64,000 nt of DNA from JBMOUD01 sp049319665 (GCF_049319665.1 NZ_JBMOUD010000018.1:1-64000), one strand, 5' to 3'. Shown: positions 18,720-27,323, counted from the stretch's first letter. Program-made: numbers and translations. Notes: generated by a model from the letters alone, not told the origin.

Positions 18720-19741
18720 GTGAAGTAACCAGTACGACCCCATCCTCTGCTGAGGAAAGAAAAGTGCTGCTCGAAGTGGCTGACCTGAAAGTCCACTTCA
18801 ACATTAAAGATGGTAAGCAGTGGTTCTGGCAGCCGCCAAAAACTCTGAAAGCCGTTGATGGTGTAACGTTACGTCTGTTTGAAGGCGAAACCTTGGGCGT
18901 GGTAGGTGAGTCCGGTTGTGGAAAATCGACCTTTGCCCGTGCGCTCATTGGTTTGGTTAAAGCTACTGACGGCCGAGTTGCATGGCTTGGCAAAGACTTG
19001 CTCAATATGTCCGATAAGGAATGGCGAGCAACACGTAGCGATATTCAGATGATTTTCCAGGACCCGCTGGCGTCATTGAATCCACGTATGACCATCGGCG
19101 AAATCATTGCTGAACCGCTGCGCACTTACTACCCAAAAATGCCGCGTTCGCAGGTGAAAGATAAAGTGAAGGAGATGATGTTGAAGGTTGGCCTGTTGCC
19201 AAACCTGATCAACCGTTATCCGCACGAATTCTCCGGTGGCCAGTGCCAGCGTATCGGTATTGCACGTGCATTGATTCTGGAGCCTAAGCTGATCATCTGT
19301 GATGAACCCGTCTCAGCACTGGATGTGTCGATTCAGGCGCAGGTGGTCAATCTGCTACAGAAATTGCAGCGTGAAATGGCACTTTCACTGATCTTTATCG
19401 CGCATGATCTGGCGGTCGTTAAGCACATTTCTGACCGTGTTCTGGTGATGTATTTGGGCCATGCGGTTGAGTTAGGGACCTATGATGAGGTGTATAACAA
19501 CCCTCAACATCCTTATACCCGTGCTTTGATGTCCGCAGTGCCGGTGCCAGATCCAGATAAAGAACGAAATAAAAACATTCAGTTGCTAGAAGGCGAACTG
19601 CCTTCACCGATCAATCCACCGTCGGGTTGTGTATTCCGTACGCGCTGCCCGATTGCTGGTCCAGAGTGTGCGAAAACACGGCCTCTGCTGGAGGGAAGTT
19701 TCCGCCATGCGGTTTCTTGCCTGAAGGTTGATCCACTGTAA
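18716..19741 (+). CDS. oppF: Oligopeptide ABC transporter ATPase OppF
   Basis: Second ATPase of the peptide importer, 341 residues. Walker A is GESGCGKST (about 64-72), the signature is FSGGQCQR, Walker B is LIICDEPVSALD, and the C-terminal segment CVFRTRCPIAGPEC is conserved. The start codon overlaps the oppD stop, indicating translational coupling. It is the last gene of the operon; a terminator follows about 20 bases on. Confidence 0.96.
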   Translation: MSEVTSTTPSSAEERKVLLEVADLKVHFNIKDGKQWFWQPPKTLKAVDGVTLRLFEGETLGVVGESGCGKSTFARALIGLVKATDGRVAWLGKDLLNMSDKEWRATRSDIQMIFQDPLASLNPRMTIGEIIAEPLRTYYPKMPRSQVKDKVKEMMLKVGLLPNLINRYPHEFSGGQCQRIGIARALILEPKLIICDEPVSALDVSIQAQVVNLLQKLQREMALSLIFIAHDLAVVKHISDRVLVMYLGHAVELGTYDEVYNNPQHPYTRALMSAVPVPDPDKERNKNIQLLEGELPSPINPPSGCVFRTRCPIAGPECAKTRPLLEGSFRHAVSCLKVDPL

Positions 19742-19763
19742 GTTATTTGACATAACGTAAAAC

Positions 19764-19792
19764 AAGCCCTGTTTAATAGCAGGGCTTTTTTT
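19764..19792 (+). terminator. opp operon terminator
   Basis: Arms AAGCCCTG / CAGGGCTT (19764-19771, 19780-19787) followed by a run of seven T residues, just past the oppF stop: a standard intrinsic terminator. Confidence 0.9.
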
Positions 19793-20354
19793 ATATCAAA
19801 ATTCAGCTTTTGTTTGGCAATATCGCTATTTTTATTTTTTTATCAGTTTGGTGGCAGAAGAAAGCATATCTACTTAAAAGATATGGTTTTTATCTATAAC
19901 TTCATTATTTATAAACTTTTTTCTGTTTGGTTTGTTAAGTTGGGAGTTTGCTTTCCTATTTTTGTTGTGGTAAAAAATAGCAGACTAAAATTTTACATTA
20001 ATGAGGATATTAAGCGAATCACAGGGTGTGTGGCTGAAATATTAAGTATTTATGATGACAAATAACGGATTAACCATCAGAAACTCCACAAGACAGCTTT
20101 TCCTTTCTGCAATCCTCTCCAGTGAGCACTACTGGTGTGGCGCGCTCTAGCGTCCTTCTCCCTTAACCGGTATCGATGACAGGCTTTTAGTCTTCAGTCG
20201 TCGAATCTATCGGACAAACGTATTTATTAGGTTTGGGGCTGTTTATTCCTAAACACAATGCTGTGTTGCCAGTCGAACATTCATTCTTATATAAAGCACA
20301 GCACAGAGAATAAATGACTCAAATCTGCGTTATTTGCAGTTTGGGAGAAAAATC
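19793..20354. other. Leader and promoter region of mdtJI
   Basis: About 560 bases between the opp terminator and mdtJ. The first part is very AT-rich. The second part (20085-20250) is C-rich and contains the short ORF listed at 20055. An 83-codon open frame at 19814-20065 lacks a ribosome binding site and a recognisable domain, and I do not accept it. The long leader suggests control of mdtJI after transcription starts. Confidence 0.45.
20055..20150 (+). CDS. Candidate leader peptide upstream of mdtJI
   Basis: A 31-codon ORF starts at ATG 20055 (a second in-frame ATG is at 20052) and ends in TAG at 20148-20150. The peptide runs MTNNGLTIRNSTRQLFLSAI and then ends ...SEHYWCGAL. In E. coli a short upstream ORF, mdtU, is reported to link spermidine to mdtJI expression. 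I cannot compare the peptides from memory. Position, size and the C-rich DNA after it fit such a role, but the ribosome binding site is weak. Confidence 0.4.
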   Translation: MTNNGLTIRNSTRQLFLSAILSSEHYWCGAL

Positions 20355-20723
20355 ATGATTTATTGGATCTTTTTAGCTCTAGCTATCCTGGCTGAGGTTA
20401 TCGGCACACTTTCAATGAAATACGCCAGCGTCAGTGGTGGTATGACCGGGCATATTATTATGTATGTCATGATCACCAGTTCTTACGTGATGTTATCGCT
20501 GGCCATTAAGCGCGTCGCGCTCGGTGTGGCTTACGCACTGTGGGAAGGCATTGGGATCGTGTTTATTACCCTTTTCAGCGTGTTGTGGTTCGATGAGCCT
20601 ATATCTCTGTTTAAAGTTTTGGGAATGGTAACGTTGATTGCCGGGATTTTATTATTGAAGTCAGGTACTCGTCGCTCACGAAAACAGGTAAACCCAAGAG
20701 GTGATGACCATGCAACAGCTTGA
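20355..20723 (+). CDS. mdtJ: Spermidine export SMR protein MdtJ
   Basis: One half of the MdtJI small multidrug resistance pair, which exports spermidine across the inner membrane. The 122-residue protein has four membrane helices. The essential Glu of the family lies in helix 1 (AILAEVIGTLSMKYAS), and GVAYALWEGIGI is the SMR helix 3 motif. The ATG at 20355 has GGGAG at the right distance; an upstream TTG is not needed. Its end overlaps mdtI by 14 bases. In E. coli mdtJI lies elsewhere on the chromosome. Confidence 0.94.
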   Translation: MIYWIFLALAILAEVIGTLSMKYASVSGGMTGHIIMYVMITSSYVMLSLAIKRVALGVAYALWEGIGIVFITLFSVLWFDEPISLFKVLGMVTLIAGILLLKSGTRRSRKQVNPRGDDHATA

Positions 20724-21039
20724 TTGGTATCATATTGGGTTCCTGGCATTAGCCATTGTGCTGGAGATTGTCGCCAACATATTCCTGAAAATGTCGAATG
20801 GTTTTCGTAAGTTATGGATGGGCTTGCTATCCCTATTATCGGTATTAGCTGCTTTTAGTGCGTTAGCGCAGGCAGTGAAGGGGATTGATCTATCAGTCGC
20901 ATATGCTTTATGGGGCGGGTTTGGGATTATTGCGACTATTGCCGCAGGCTGGGTACTGTTCGGCCAAAAACTGAATATTAAAGGCTGGATAGGATTAGTG
21001 TTACTCTTGCTCGGAATGGTGATGATTAAGCTAGCTTAA
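20710..21039 (+). CDS. mdtI: Spermidine export SMR protein MdtI
   Basis: Partner of MdtJ in the spermidine exporter. The 109-residue protein (same as E. coli) has four membrane helices, with the functional Glu in LAIVLEIVANIFLKMS and the motif SVAYALWGGFGI in helix 3. I chose the ATG at 20710 because AGAGG lies eight bases upstream, within mdtJ. Starts at 20701 (GTG) and 20704 (ATG) are too close to it. The overlap with mdtJ suggests coupled translation and equal amounts of the two subunits. Confidence 0.94.
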   Translation: MQQLDWYHIGFLALAIVLEIVANIFLKMSNGFRKLWMGLLSLLSVLAAFSALAQAVKGIDLSVAYALWGGFGIIATIAAGWVLFGQKLNIKGWIGLVLLLLGMVMIKLA

Positions 21040-21047
21040 TAAACATT

Positions 21048-21074
21048 GAAGCCCTGTTATTTTCGCAGGGCTTC
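21048..21074. terminator. Hairpin between mdtI and yciU
   Basis: Nine-base arms GAAGCCCTG / CAGGGCTTC (21048-21056, 21066-21074) between two convergent genes. No long U-run follows, so termination strength is unclear. Confidence 0.6.
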
Positions 21075-21123
21075 ACGTTGAATCATCAAGTCTGAATGCC
21101 AAGTTTCAAGGGCGTTGGATGCT

Positions 21124-21462
21124 TCACTCTTTCCACAAAATATGGCACAGCTTGTGATCTTTTTCGCGACACAGCAGCACGCGAGCGAACACATCGTTGA
21201 TCTGTTCTCCATCTGCGTCGGCCAGTCCAATCACCACTTCAGCGAAGAAATCTGGGTTAAGATCAAAATCAACATGCTCAGCCCAATCTTCGGCAGGATC
21301 ATAAAGCTCAGCGCCGCCACGCTCTTCAAACTCTAAATTGAAGATCAATATATCAGCCGGATCGAGATTATCACCAGCCAGCTCCAGGAAAATATCATAG
21401 GCTTGTTCGAGGGTTTCGTCTTCGGTCAGGCGATTATTCAGATCCATAAAATTCTCATTCAT
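21124..21462 (-). CDS. yciU: DNA-mimic protein YciU (DUF440)
   Basis: A 112-residue, strongly acidic protein of the DUF440 family, whose structure in Haemophilus was described as a double-stranded DNA mimic; the partner in enterobacteria is not established. The family core is very well kept: LNNRLTEDETLEQAYDIF, then VDFDLNPDFFAEV and CREKDHKLCHILWKE at the end. The real start may be the Met five codons in (21447), which fits E. coli YciU better; neither start has a strong ribosome binding site. It follows clsA on the same strand. Confidence 0.93.
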   Translation of the reverse strand: MNENFMDLNNRLTEDETLEQAYDIFLELAGDNLDPADILIFNLEFEERGGAELYDPAEDWAEHVDFDLNPDFFAEVVIGLADADGEQINDVFARVLLCREKDHKLCHILWKE

Positions 21463-21566
21463 TGTGATACAACCGATAAATAAACCCTGTTCGTCTCAAG
21501 GTCTGTTAACACTTCACTGCAATACGCAAACTGCATTGCGCTATTAAAACATTCTCGCCGCTTGTT

Positions 21567-23027
21567 TTACAGTAACGGACTGAAAAAGTAGAACACGCGC
21601 TCAACGATGCGATGCCAGAATGGGCGTTTGAGCCACTCTTTGGGATCCAGTAAACGAGAACGAGCAATATAATCTTCTTGCACACAGGCAAGATCGGTAC
21701 CAAAGCCATCATCGTCAATCACTAAAGTGATTTCAAAATTCAGCCACAGGCTGCGCATATCAAGATTGACGGTGCCGACCAGGCTGAGTTGTCCATCCAC
21801 CAGAATGCTTTTCGTATGCAGCAGGCCATCTTCAAACTGATAAATTTTCACGCCCGCTTCAAGTAGCTCATTGAAGAAAGCGCGACTTGCCCAGCGTACC
21901 ATCATGGAGTCATTTTTAAGCGGCATAATAATGCTAACATCTACGCCACGCAGTGCCGCAGTACAGATTGCATGCAGCAAATCATCACTGGGAACAAAAT
22001 AGGGCGTTGTCATCACCAACTGTTCTCTGGCTGAATATGCTGCCGTCAACAGTGCCTGATGAATCATATCCTCTGGAAAACCGGGACCGGAGGCGATTAC
22101 CTGAATAGTATGGCCACTTTCTTGCTCGAAAGGCATTTGGTTGGCTTTAGGTTCAGGCGGCAGGATCCGTTTACCTGTTTCTATTTCCCAGTCACATGAA
22201 TAGACAATACCCATGGTTGTTGCCACCGGGCCTTCCATTCTGGCCATTAAATCGACCCACTGACCAACGCCTGCATCTTGTTTGAAGAAACGAGGATCAA
22301 CCATGTTCATGCTGCCGGTATAAGCAACATAGTTATCAATGAGCACCATTTTACGGTGTTGACGTAAATCCATCCGCCGTAGGAATACACGGAATAAATT
22401 CACTTTAAGGGATTCGACGACTTCGATACCCGCGTTGCGCATCATGGCAGGATAGGGGCTGCGGAAGAATTGCACGCTACCAGCAGAGTCGAGCATCAGG
22501 CGACAGTGGATACCACGTCGTGATGCCGCCATCAGAGATTCAGCAACTTGATCGGCTAGCCCACCCGGCTGCCAGATATAGAACACCATCTCGATATGAT
22601 GGCGCGCCAGTTCTATATCACGAATCATCGCTTTAAGCGTATCGTCACTTGTCGTCAGTAATTGCAACGAGTTGCCTTTCACCCCGGCAATGCCCTGACG
22701 GTGTTCGCACAGCTGGAACAGCGATTTGGCGATATCGCTATTTTCAGTGGCAAAAATTCGTTCAAAGTCTTTTAAATCATGCAGCCAGCGGGCAGTCGAA
22801 GGCCACATCGCCTTTGCTCTCTCAGCTCGTCGTTTGCCTAAATGCAGTTCACCAAATGACAAATAAGCAATGATCCCAACAAGTGGGATAATGTAAATGA
22901 TCAGCAGCCATGCCATCGCAGAAGGCACTGTACGTCGCTTCATCAAAATGCGTAACGTGACGCCGGCAATTAACAGCCAATAACCAAATATGAGAAGCCA
23001 ACTAAGTACTGTGTAAAATGTTGTCAT
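21567..23027 (-). CDS. clsA: Cardiolipin synthase A
   Basis: Joins two phosphatidylglycerol molecules into cardiolipin and glycerol at the inner membrane. The 486-residue protein has two N-terminal membrane segments (about 3-24 and 36-57) and two phospholipase D HKD motifs: HRKMVLID (about residue 224) and HTKSILVD (about 404). Length equals E. coli ClsA. It reads in the same direction as yciU, about 100 bases upstream of it. The ribosome binding site before its ATG is weak. Confidence 0.96.
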   Translation of the reverse strand: MTTFYTVLSWLLIFGYWLLIAGVTLRILMKRRTVPSAMAWLLIIYIIPLVGIIAYLSFGELHLGKRRAERAKAMWPSTARWLHDLKDFERIFATENSDIAKSLFQLCEHRQGIAGVKGNSLQLLTTSDDTLKAMIRDIELARHHIEMVFYIWQPGGLADQVAESLMAASRRGIHCRLMLDSAGSVQFFRSPYPAMMRNAGIEVVESLKVNLFRVFLRRMDLRQHRKMVLIDNYVAYTGSMNMVDPRFFKQDAGVGQWVDLMARMEGPVATTMGIVYSCDWEIETGKRILPPEPKANQMPFEQESGHTIQVIASGPGFPEDMIHQALLTAAYSAREQLVMTTPYFVPSDDLLHAICTAALRGVDVSIIMPLKNDSMMVRWASRAFFNELLEAGVKIYQFEDGLLHTKSILVDGQLSLVGTVNLDMRSLWLNFEITLVIDDDGFGTDLACVQEDYIARSRLLDPKEWLKRPFWHRIVERVFYFFSPLL

Positions 23028-23285
23028 ATGGGCGAAAAATCCTATTCGCGAGCGATCTGCTTAATGTACGCAGAGTAAATCAAAGGATGAGCCTTTTATA
23101 GCCTTTTTACCAATAACCGATCGCTGTGATCGATAAATCATTATAAAAAGTACGCAAATAAAACGCCGTCTTTAAAGGTAGCCGATCTAGCCGAAAACAG
23201 AACTTGGATCGCAAATTTATCCGCTTATACTGGTCGCCAGTGTATCAAAAAGTCCTATGGCGGGACGTTGTTAAAGGAACAGGGC

Positions 23286-23477
23286 ATGAAGAGCAGTAAG
23301 AATGAAGTGGGCCGCTGGCGCATGTTACGCCAGTCTCAGCGCCGAAGAAGCCGCTGGCTGGAAGGGCAATCAAGGCGTTACCGCCATATTTATAGAATCA
23401 GACAGATTAATCATCAGCAGCAACAGCGTTTATCGCTTTATGCGGTTATTTATGGTGGCTTACGCCACATCACATGA
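23286..23477 (+). CDS. yciY: Small basic protein YciY
   Basis: A 63-residue, very basic protein. Its first part, MKSSKNEVGRWRMLRQ and then SRWLEGQSRR, matches E. coli YciY (57 residues), which is also encoded next to cls. The function is unknown; many Arg residues suggest contact with nucleic acid or acidic lipid. ATG at 23286 with AAGGA eight bases upstream. It is divergent from clsA and its stop lies five bases before the end of the convergent zinc-ribbon gene. Confidence 0.85.
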   Translation: MKSSKNEVGRWRMLRQSQRRRSRWLEGQSRRYRHIYRIRQINHQQQQRLSLYAVIYGGLRHIT

Positions 23478-23482
23478 CGGCG

Positions 23483-23644
23483 TTAGTCAGTATTGGAACG
23501 GAATAATGTGCCACATTTTGGGCAAACTAAGGTTGAGTTTTTTCTAACCTTTTCCCTAAGTTGCTCCGTGACTGCCTGACATCCAGGGCAAGTAACCTTA
23601 ACTGTTTTCTGCGTTAGAAATTGTATTTTGTCGAAGAATGACAT
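23483..23644 (-). CDS. 53-residue zinc-ribbon protein
   Basis: A short gene with ATG at 23644 and a good GAGGT eight bases upstream. It encodes MSFFDKIQFLTQKTVKVTCP and so on to ...RSNTD. Two knuckles, CPGC (about 19-22) and CPKC (about 41-44), form a standard zinc ribbon, with basic residues between them. It may belong with the small enterobacterial zinc-binding proteins such as YnfU, but I cannot confirm this. It is convergent with yciY with a five-base gap. Its job is unknown. Confidence 0.75.
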   Translation of the reverse strand: MSFFDKIQFLTQKTVKVTCPGCQAVTEQLREKVRKNSTLVCPKCGTLFRSNTD

Positions 23645-23803
23645 GAGCTATTACCTCAAAGGGTATGAGGTGACAGTCTAGCACGGTAAGATAGGGCGTG
23701 GTTAAATACTGCTCAAAGCCTGCCGCCTGTCATATTTATGGCGACGGCAGGAACACATTGCGACGTTTTGATATTATCGCTGACGAGGTAATTTACTCGT
23801 TTT

Positions 23804-24100
23804 TTAGAAAACGCGCTTGAAAGGCTTCACTGTCACGTTTTTATAAACACCAGCGATAGCATAAGGGTCTTTGTCGGCCCAATCTTGCGCTTCTTGCAGG
23901 TTTTCAAACTCAATAACGACCAGTGAACCACTCATTCCCGCACTACCTGGGTCTTCGCTATCAATGGCAGGCGTAGGGCCAGCCAAGGCAACGCGACCTT
24001 GATCTTTTAACGCCTGCAGACGTTCGATGTGAGCAGGGCGTGCGATTTTGCGCTTTTCCAATGAATCAGGAACATCTTCAGAATAGATAACGTAAAGCAT
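23804..24100 (-). CDS. yciI: YciI family protein
   Basis: A 98-residue protein with the YCII ferredoxin-like fold. The conserved His (about residue 24, in RPAHIERL) and the GPTPAIDSED loop, with the conserved Asp, mark the putative active site, and GVYKNVTVKPFKRVF is the family C-terminus. Length is the same as E. coli YciI; the reaction is not known for the enterobacterial protein. AAGG precedes the ATG. It is divergent from tonB. The E. coli neighbour kch is absent here. Confidence 0.93.
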   Translation of the reverse strand: MLYVIYSEDVPDSLEKRKIARPAHIERLQALKDQGRVALAGPTPAIDSEDPGSAGMSGSLVVIEFENLQEAQDWADKDPYAIAGVYKNVTVKPFKRVF

Positions 24101-24134
24101 GAATCACCTTTGAAATTATTGATGTGGTAACTGT

Positions 24135-24158
24135 TGTATTATCATAATGATATCGTTA
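24135..24158. promoter_or_regulatory. Fur-like AT-rich palindrome between yciI and tonB
   Basis: The stretch ATTATCATAATGATATCG near 24137-24154 contains Fur-type hexamers in inverted order (GATAAT-like units). It lies about 190 bases before tonB and 35 bases before yciI, so it could act on either gene. It is weaker evidence than the conserved tonB-proximal box. Confidence 0.35.
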
Positions 24159-24282
24159 CCAGCATGGAGTCAATGTTTCCTAGACTATGAAGAAGGTAAC
24201 AATATATAACAATGGGCAGAGCAAAAGTGCTTTGCCAACAGGTAAATAACGCTAATTTGAGAATTGTTGTCATCCCCGTATT

Positions 24283-24303
24283 GAATATGATTGCTATTTG
24301 CAT
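24283..24303. promoter_or_regulatory. Fur box of tonB
   Basis: GAATATGATTGCTATTTGCAT lies 36-56 bases upstream of tonB and is nearly identical to the E. coli tonB promoter segment that binds Fur. It overlaps the expected promoter, so iron would repress tonB. Confidence 0.7.
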
Positions 24304-24338
24304 TTAAACTTGCGGCTTCACGGGGAAAATGAATCATT

Positions 24339-25106
24339 ATGCCGCCAAAAAAGTTTTCAATAATTCGACGCGTTACTCTGCCTGCAGCCATTTCTATCAT
24401 CTTACATGGTGGCGTGATCGCTGGGCTCTTGTATGTCACGATGACGCAAAGTGCAAAGACGCCCAAACAGGAAATGCAGGTTATGAGTGTCAGCATGGTG
24501 TCACCTGCTGAACTGGCACCGCCTCCGGCACCGGCTGTACAACCGCCTCAGGTAGAACCACAGCCTGTTGTGGATGAAGTACAGCCTGAAGTGAAGCCGG
24601 AACCTGAGCCGCCGCCAAAGGCAATTGTGCTGCCGGAGCCGAAACCTAAGCCGAAACCTAAGCCGGTGAAAAAACCTGTCGAGAAGCCGAAGCCAAAAAT
24701 AAAGCCGACGCCTAAGCCGGTAGAGAAAACGCAGGAGAAATCGGAGTCGACTACACCAGCGCCGGCATCTGAGAATAAACCAACTGCCAAGCCTGCTAAT
24801 GCCAAACCTGTTTCACAGGCAGCAGCAGGTGTGAATACCGGGCCGCGTCCTTTGGTCAGAGGCAAGCCGCAATATCCAGCGCGCGCCTATGCATTACGTA
24901 TTGAAGGGCGGGTGAAAGTTCAGTTTGACGTTGATAGCGATGGGCGCGTGGATAATATTAGAATCCTCGATGCACAACCGCGAAATATGTTTGAACGCGA
25001 TGTCAGACAAGCAATGAAACGCTGGCGCTATGAGCCTAAGGCTGCGAAGGATTTAGTGGTAACACTGGTCTTCAAAATGGAAGGTGGTGGAGATGTCGAA
25101 GATTAA
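24339..25106 (+). CDS. tonB: Energy transducer TonB
   Basis: Links the proton-motive force, through ExbB-ExbD, to outer-membrane receptors for iron chelates and cobalamin. The 255-residue protein has an N-terminal anchor (about residues 12-32) with the SH/L motif region ILHGGVIAGLL. A long periplasmic spacer follows with Pro-Glu repeats and then Pro-Lys repeats (about 55-140), and the folded C-terminal domain contains PQYPARAYALRIEGRVKVQF. A Fur box lies in the promoter. A perfect terminator follows. Another ATG at 24329 is out of frame. Confidence 0.96.
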   Translation: MPPKKFSIIRRVTLPAAISIILHGGVIAGLLYVTMTQSAKTPKQEMQVMSVSMVSPAELAPPPAPAVQPPQVEPQPVVDEVQPEVKPEPEPPPKAIVLPEPKPKPKPKPVKKPVEKPKPKIKPTPKPVEKTQEKSESTTPAPASENKPTAKPANAKPVSQAAAGVNTGPRPLVRGKPQYPARAYALRIEGRVKVQFDVDSDGRVDNIRILDAQPRNMFERDVRQAMKRWRYEPKAAKDLVVTLVFKMEGGGDVED

Positions 25107-25140
25107 TTTTGTCTGACGCTAACCCATTATTATTCGTTAC

Positions 25141-25167
25141 AAAAAAGGTCGCCATCGGCGACCTTTT
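25141..25167 (+). terminator. tonB terminator
   Basis: Eleven-base arms AAAAGGTCGCC / GGCGACCTTTT with a three-base loop lie 35 bases past the tonB stop. The A/T runs on both sides would also serve the convergent yciA. Confidence 0.9.
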
Positions 25168-25215
25168 GTTTATATCCAGCCAAGTATTTGCACGTGACTG
25201 CTGGTTTGTGCTGAC

Positions 25216-25656
25216 TTAATCCTCGGCAGTACCAGCAGAGTCCAAGCTAAAATTACTACGCCCGTCTGGCAACTGACGAGATTTACCTTCTTCATCAACG
25301 GCAACATAGGTAAATACAGCTTCCGTGGCGCGATAACGTTGACCAATAGGCTCAGAAGAGACTTTCTTCACCCAGACTTCAACGTTAATAGTGATAGAAC
25401 TGTTGCCTGTGCGAATGCAGCGTGCGTAACAGCAAACAACATCACCGACTGCGACAGGTTTTAAGAAAGTCATACCGTCAACACGGACAGTCACCACGCG
25501 GCCACGAGCAATCTCTTTGGCTTGAATCGCGCCGCCAATGTCCATTTGCGACATTAACCAACCGCCGAAAATATCACCGTTGGCGTTAGTATCAGCAGGC
25601 ATGGCCAGAGTACGCAGGACCATTTCACCATTGGGGAGACTTGAGACATCGTTCAT
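25216..25656 (-). CDS. yciA: Acyl-CoA thioesterase YciA
   Basis: A hotdog-fold enzyme that hydrolyses a wide range of acyl-CoA thioesters. The 146-residue protein carries the family active-site stretch MPADTNANGDIFGGWL with the catalytic Asp, and VRVDGMTFLKPVAVGDVV. It is a little longer at the C-terminus than E. coli YciA (132). It reads in the same direction as yciB and yciC, about 75 bases after yciB, and is convergent with tonB. Confidence 0.95.
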   Translation of the reverse strand: MNDVSSLPNGEMVLRTLAMPADTNANGDIFGGWLMSQMDIGGAIQAKEIARGRVVTVRVDGMTFLKPVAVGDVVCCYARCIRTGNSSITINVEVWVKKVSSEPIGQRYRATEAVFTYVAVDEEGKSRQLPDGRSNFSLDSAGTAED

Positions 25657-25730
25657 ATTGTTTGCTTCACAATGAAAACATCAAAAAATTACGACTCACT
25701 ACTTAACCGTGAGTCACCTTGGCGTTAGCG

Positions 25731-26267
25731 CTATTGTTTTTCTTCCGGCATATGCCGAAAAATGTATATTCCGCTAAGCAGCGTAAAGACCAGAGTTAAA
25801 ATTGTCAGACCAAATACTTTGAAATCAATCCACAAATCTTCTGATAGCCAGAAAGCCACATAGATATTGAGCAAAGAACAAACCAAGAAGAAGATGGCCC
25901 AGGCAAAATTGAGCTTGTTCCAAACATTATCTGGCAGAGTCAGCTCTTTACCCAACATGCGTTGAATAAGGGGTTTTTTAAGAACCAATTGACTGACCAG
26001 CAGTGCGCCGGAGAACAACACATAGATCACCGACACTTTCCATTTAATAAATACCGGATTATGGAATACCAGTGTGAGGGTACCGAAAACAGCTACCATC
26101 ACAAAGGTGATTAGTGTCATTTTCTCTACCTTGCGATATTTTACCCACGTAAAGATCAACGCTAATGCAGTAGCGGCAATCAGGGCACCGGATGCGACGT
26201 AGATGTCATAAAGTTTATAAAAAACAAAAAAAACGATCAGGGGTAGAAAATCGAGAAGCTGCTTCAT
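25731..26267 (-). CDS. yciB: Inner-membrane septation protein YciB
   Basis: A 178-residue membrane protein of the YciB/IspZ family with five or more hydrophobic helices. It is linked in E. coli and Shigella to cell envelope integrity and normal septation. The start MKQLLDFLPLIVFF and the end GIYIFRHMPEEKQ match E. coli YciB (179). I chose the ATG at 26267; the in-frame one four codons earlier adds residues not seen in the family. It lies between yciA and yciC on the same strand. Confidence 0.94.
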   Translation of the reverse strand: MKQLLDFLPLIVFFVFYKLYDIYVASGALIAATALALIFTWVKYRKVEKMTLITFVMVAVFGTLTLVFHNPVFIKWKVSVIYVLFSGALLVSQLVLKKPLIQRMLGKELTLPDNVWNKLNFAWAIFFLVCSLLNIYVAFWLSEDLWIDFKVFGLTILTLVFTLLSGIYIFRHMPEEKQ

Positions 26268-26422
26268 ACTTAATTCCATGTTTTATGTATGTTCTGACTA
26301 TACCGGATTCAATTCCAGCTGTGTACCGTACTCACCGCGCAATCAGGGTGTTTTCGCGCTGATAACGGCTGGATGAAATCTCTTTTTACACATCCTGACA
26401 CTTAAGCTGAGTCCTATTCACA

Positions 26423-26453
26423 GAACAAAAGAAAAGGGCGCAGATGCGCCCTT
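26423..26453 (-). terminator. Terminator after yciC
   Basis: Arms AAGGGCGCA / TGCGCCCTT (26434-26442, 26445-26453) followed on the minus strand by a T-rich run. It separates yciC from yciB, so yciB-yciA probably have their own promoter. Confidence 0.8.
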
Positions 26454-26472
26454 AATCGTACTGATTAAAAAA

Positions 26473-27225
26473 TTAACCGCGTAGTTTGCTATAAAGACGA
26501 TAGAGATAGATAAGCAGGAACGCAGAAAGGAAATTGCTAAGTGTGCTAAGCACGACTTCGGCAACTTCAGGGCCAAGGAATTGCAGATGATGCACGGCAA
26601 CGCCCACCAGTATTTCGCTGGCAATCCACATCATAATCGCTGGAACGACCAATCGTGCATTGGAAAAGGTCAATTTGGCACTGATTTTTATCGACTTGAA
26701 TATGCCGATATTATCGCTGACGGTGATCACCGGTGACAGAGATAAGATGATCATCAGTATTACGCCAGGTGCAATCAGCAACACGAACCCAAAGGATGTC
26801 AGGAAACTGACAATAATCATCAACAGAGCCAGTCGAGGTAAAACAGGCGCTGACAGGCCGATGCAGCGAAGCGCGCTGGTTCGTGTTCCTTGAGACACTA
26901 AGCGGATCAACGTCATGATGCCGCCGATCAATAGAACGTTACCAACCAAACTTGAAAAAGTTCCAGATGCTGATTTTTTCAATATCAACATCTGTTGTTC
27001 TGGGCTCATTTGTTGCATAGCCTGGAACATGCTGATCCCAGAGGTCTGATTGAGATCATTGATACTGGCATTGAGGAGGCTTATCTGATCGCTATCTGGG
27101 GCAAAAGCGTGATTTAAAATGACGGCAATAAATGCGGTCAACAACGATATCAGTACAACGCTACCGAGTTGATTTCGCAAAAAATTGTAACTGTCACGGT
27201 ACAATGTACTGGCCGTGATAGGCAT
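26473..27225 (-). CDS. yciC: UPF0259 membrane protein YciC
   Basis: A 250-residue inner-membrane protein of the YciC/UPF0259 family with about six hydrophobic helices, the first at about residues 19-38. The function is not known. It starts MPITASTLYRDSYNFLRNQ like E. coli YciC (247 residues), and AAGGAG lies before the ATG. It is the upstream gene of the yciC-yciB-yciA row, which is kept as in E. coli, but a terminator lies between it and yciB. Confidence 0.93.
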   Translation of the reverse strand: MPITASTLYRDSYNFLRNQLGSVVLISLLTAFIAVILNHAFAPDSDQISLLNASINDLNQTSGISMFQAMQQMSPEQQMLILKKSASGTFSSLVGNVLLIGGIMTLIRLVSQGTRTSALRCIGLSAPVLPRLALLMIIVSFLTSFGFVLLIAPGVILMIILSLSPVITVSDNIGIFKSIKISAKLTFSNARLVVPAIMMWIASEILVGVAVHHLQFLGPEVAEVVLSTLSNFLSAFLLIYLYRLYSKLRG

Positions 27226-27323
27226 GAAGGCTCCTTGGTCTTATAAACAGAAGGTACTCAGGCGTGGATTGTACCTGTAATTCATGACGCTGGCACCCCG
27301 CGGCTGCTATCTGCTTCTAATTC

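Noticed and set aside
19814..20065. 83-codon open frame between oppF and mdtJ
   Set aside because: It starts at a TTG with no ribosome binding site, lies in very AT-rich DNA, and has no domain I recognise. The later ATG is not better supported.
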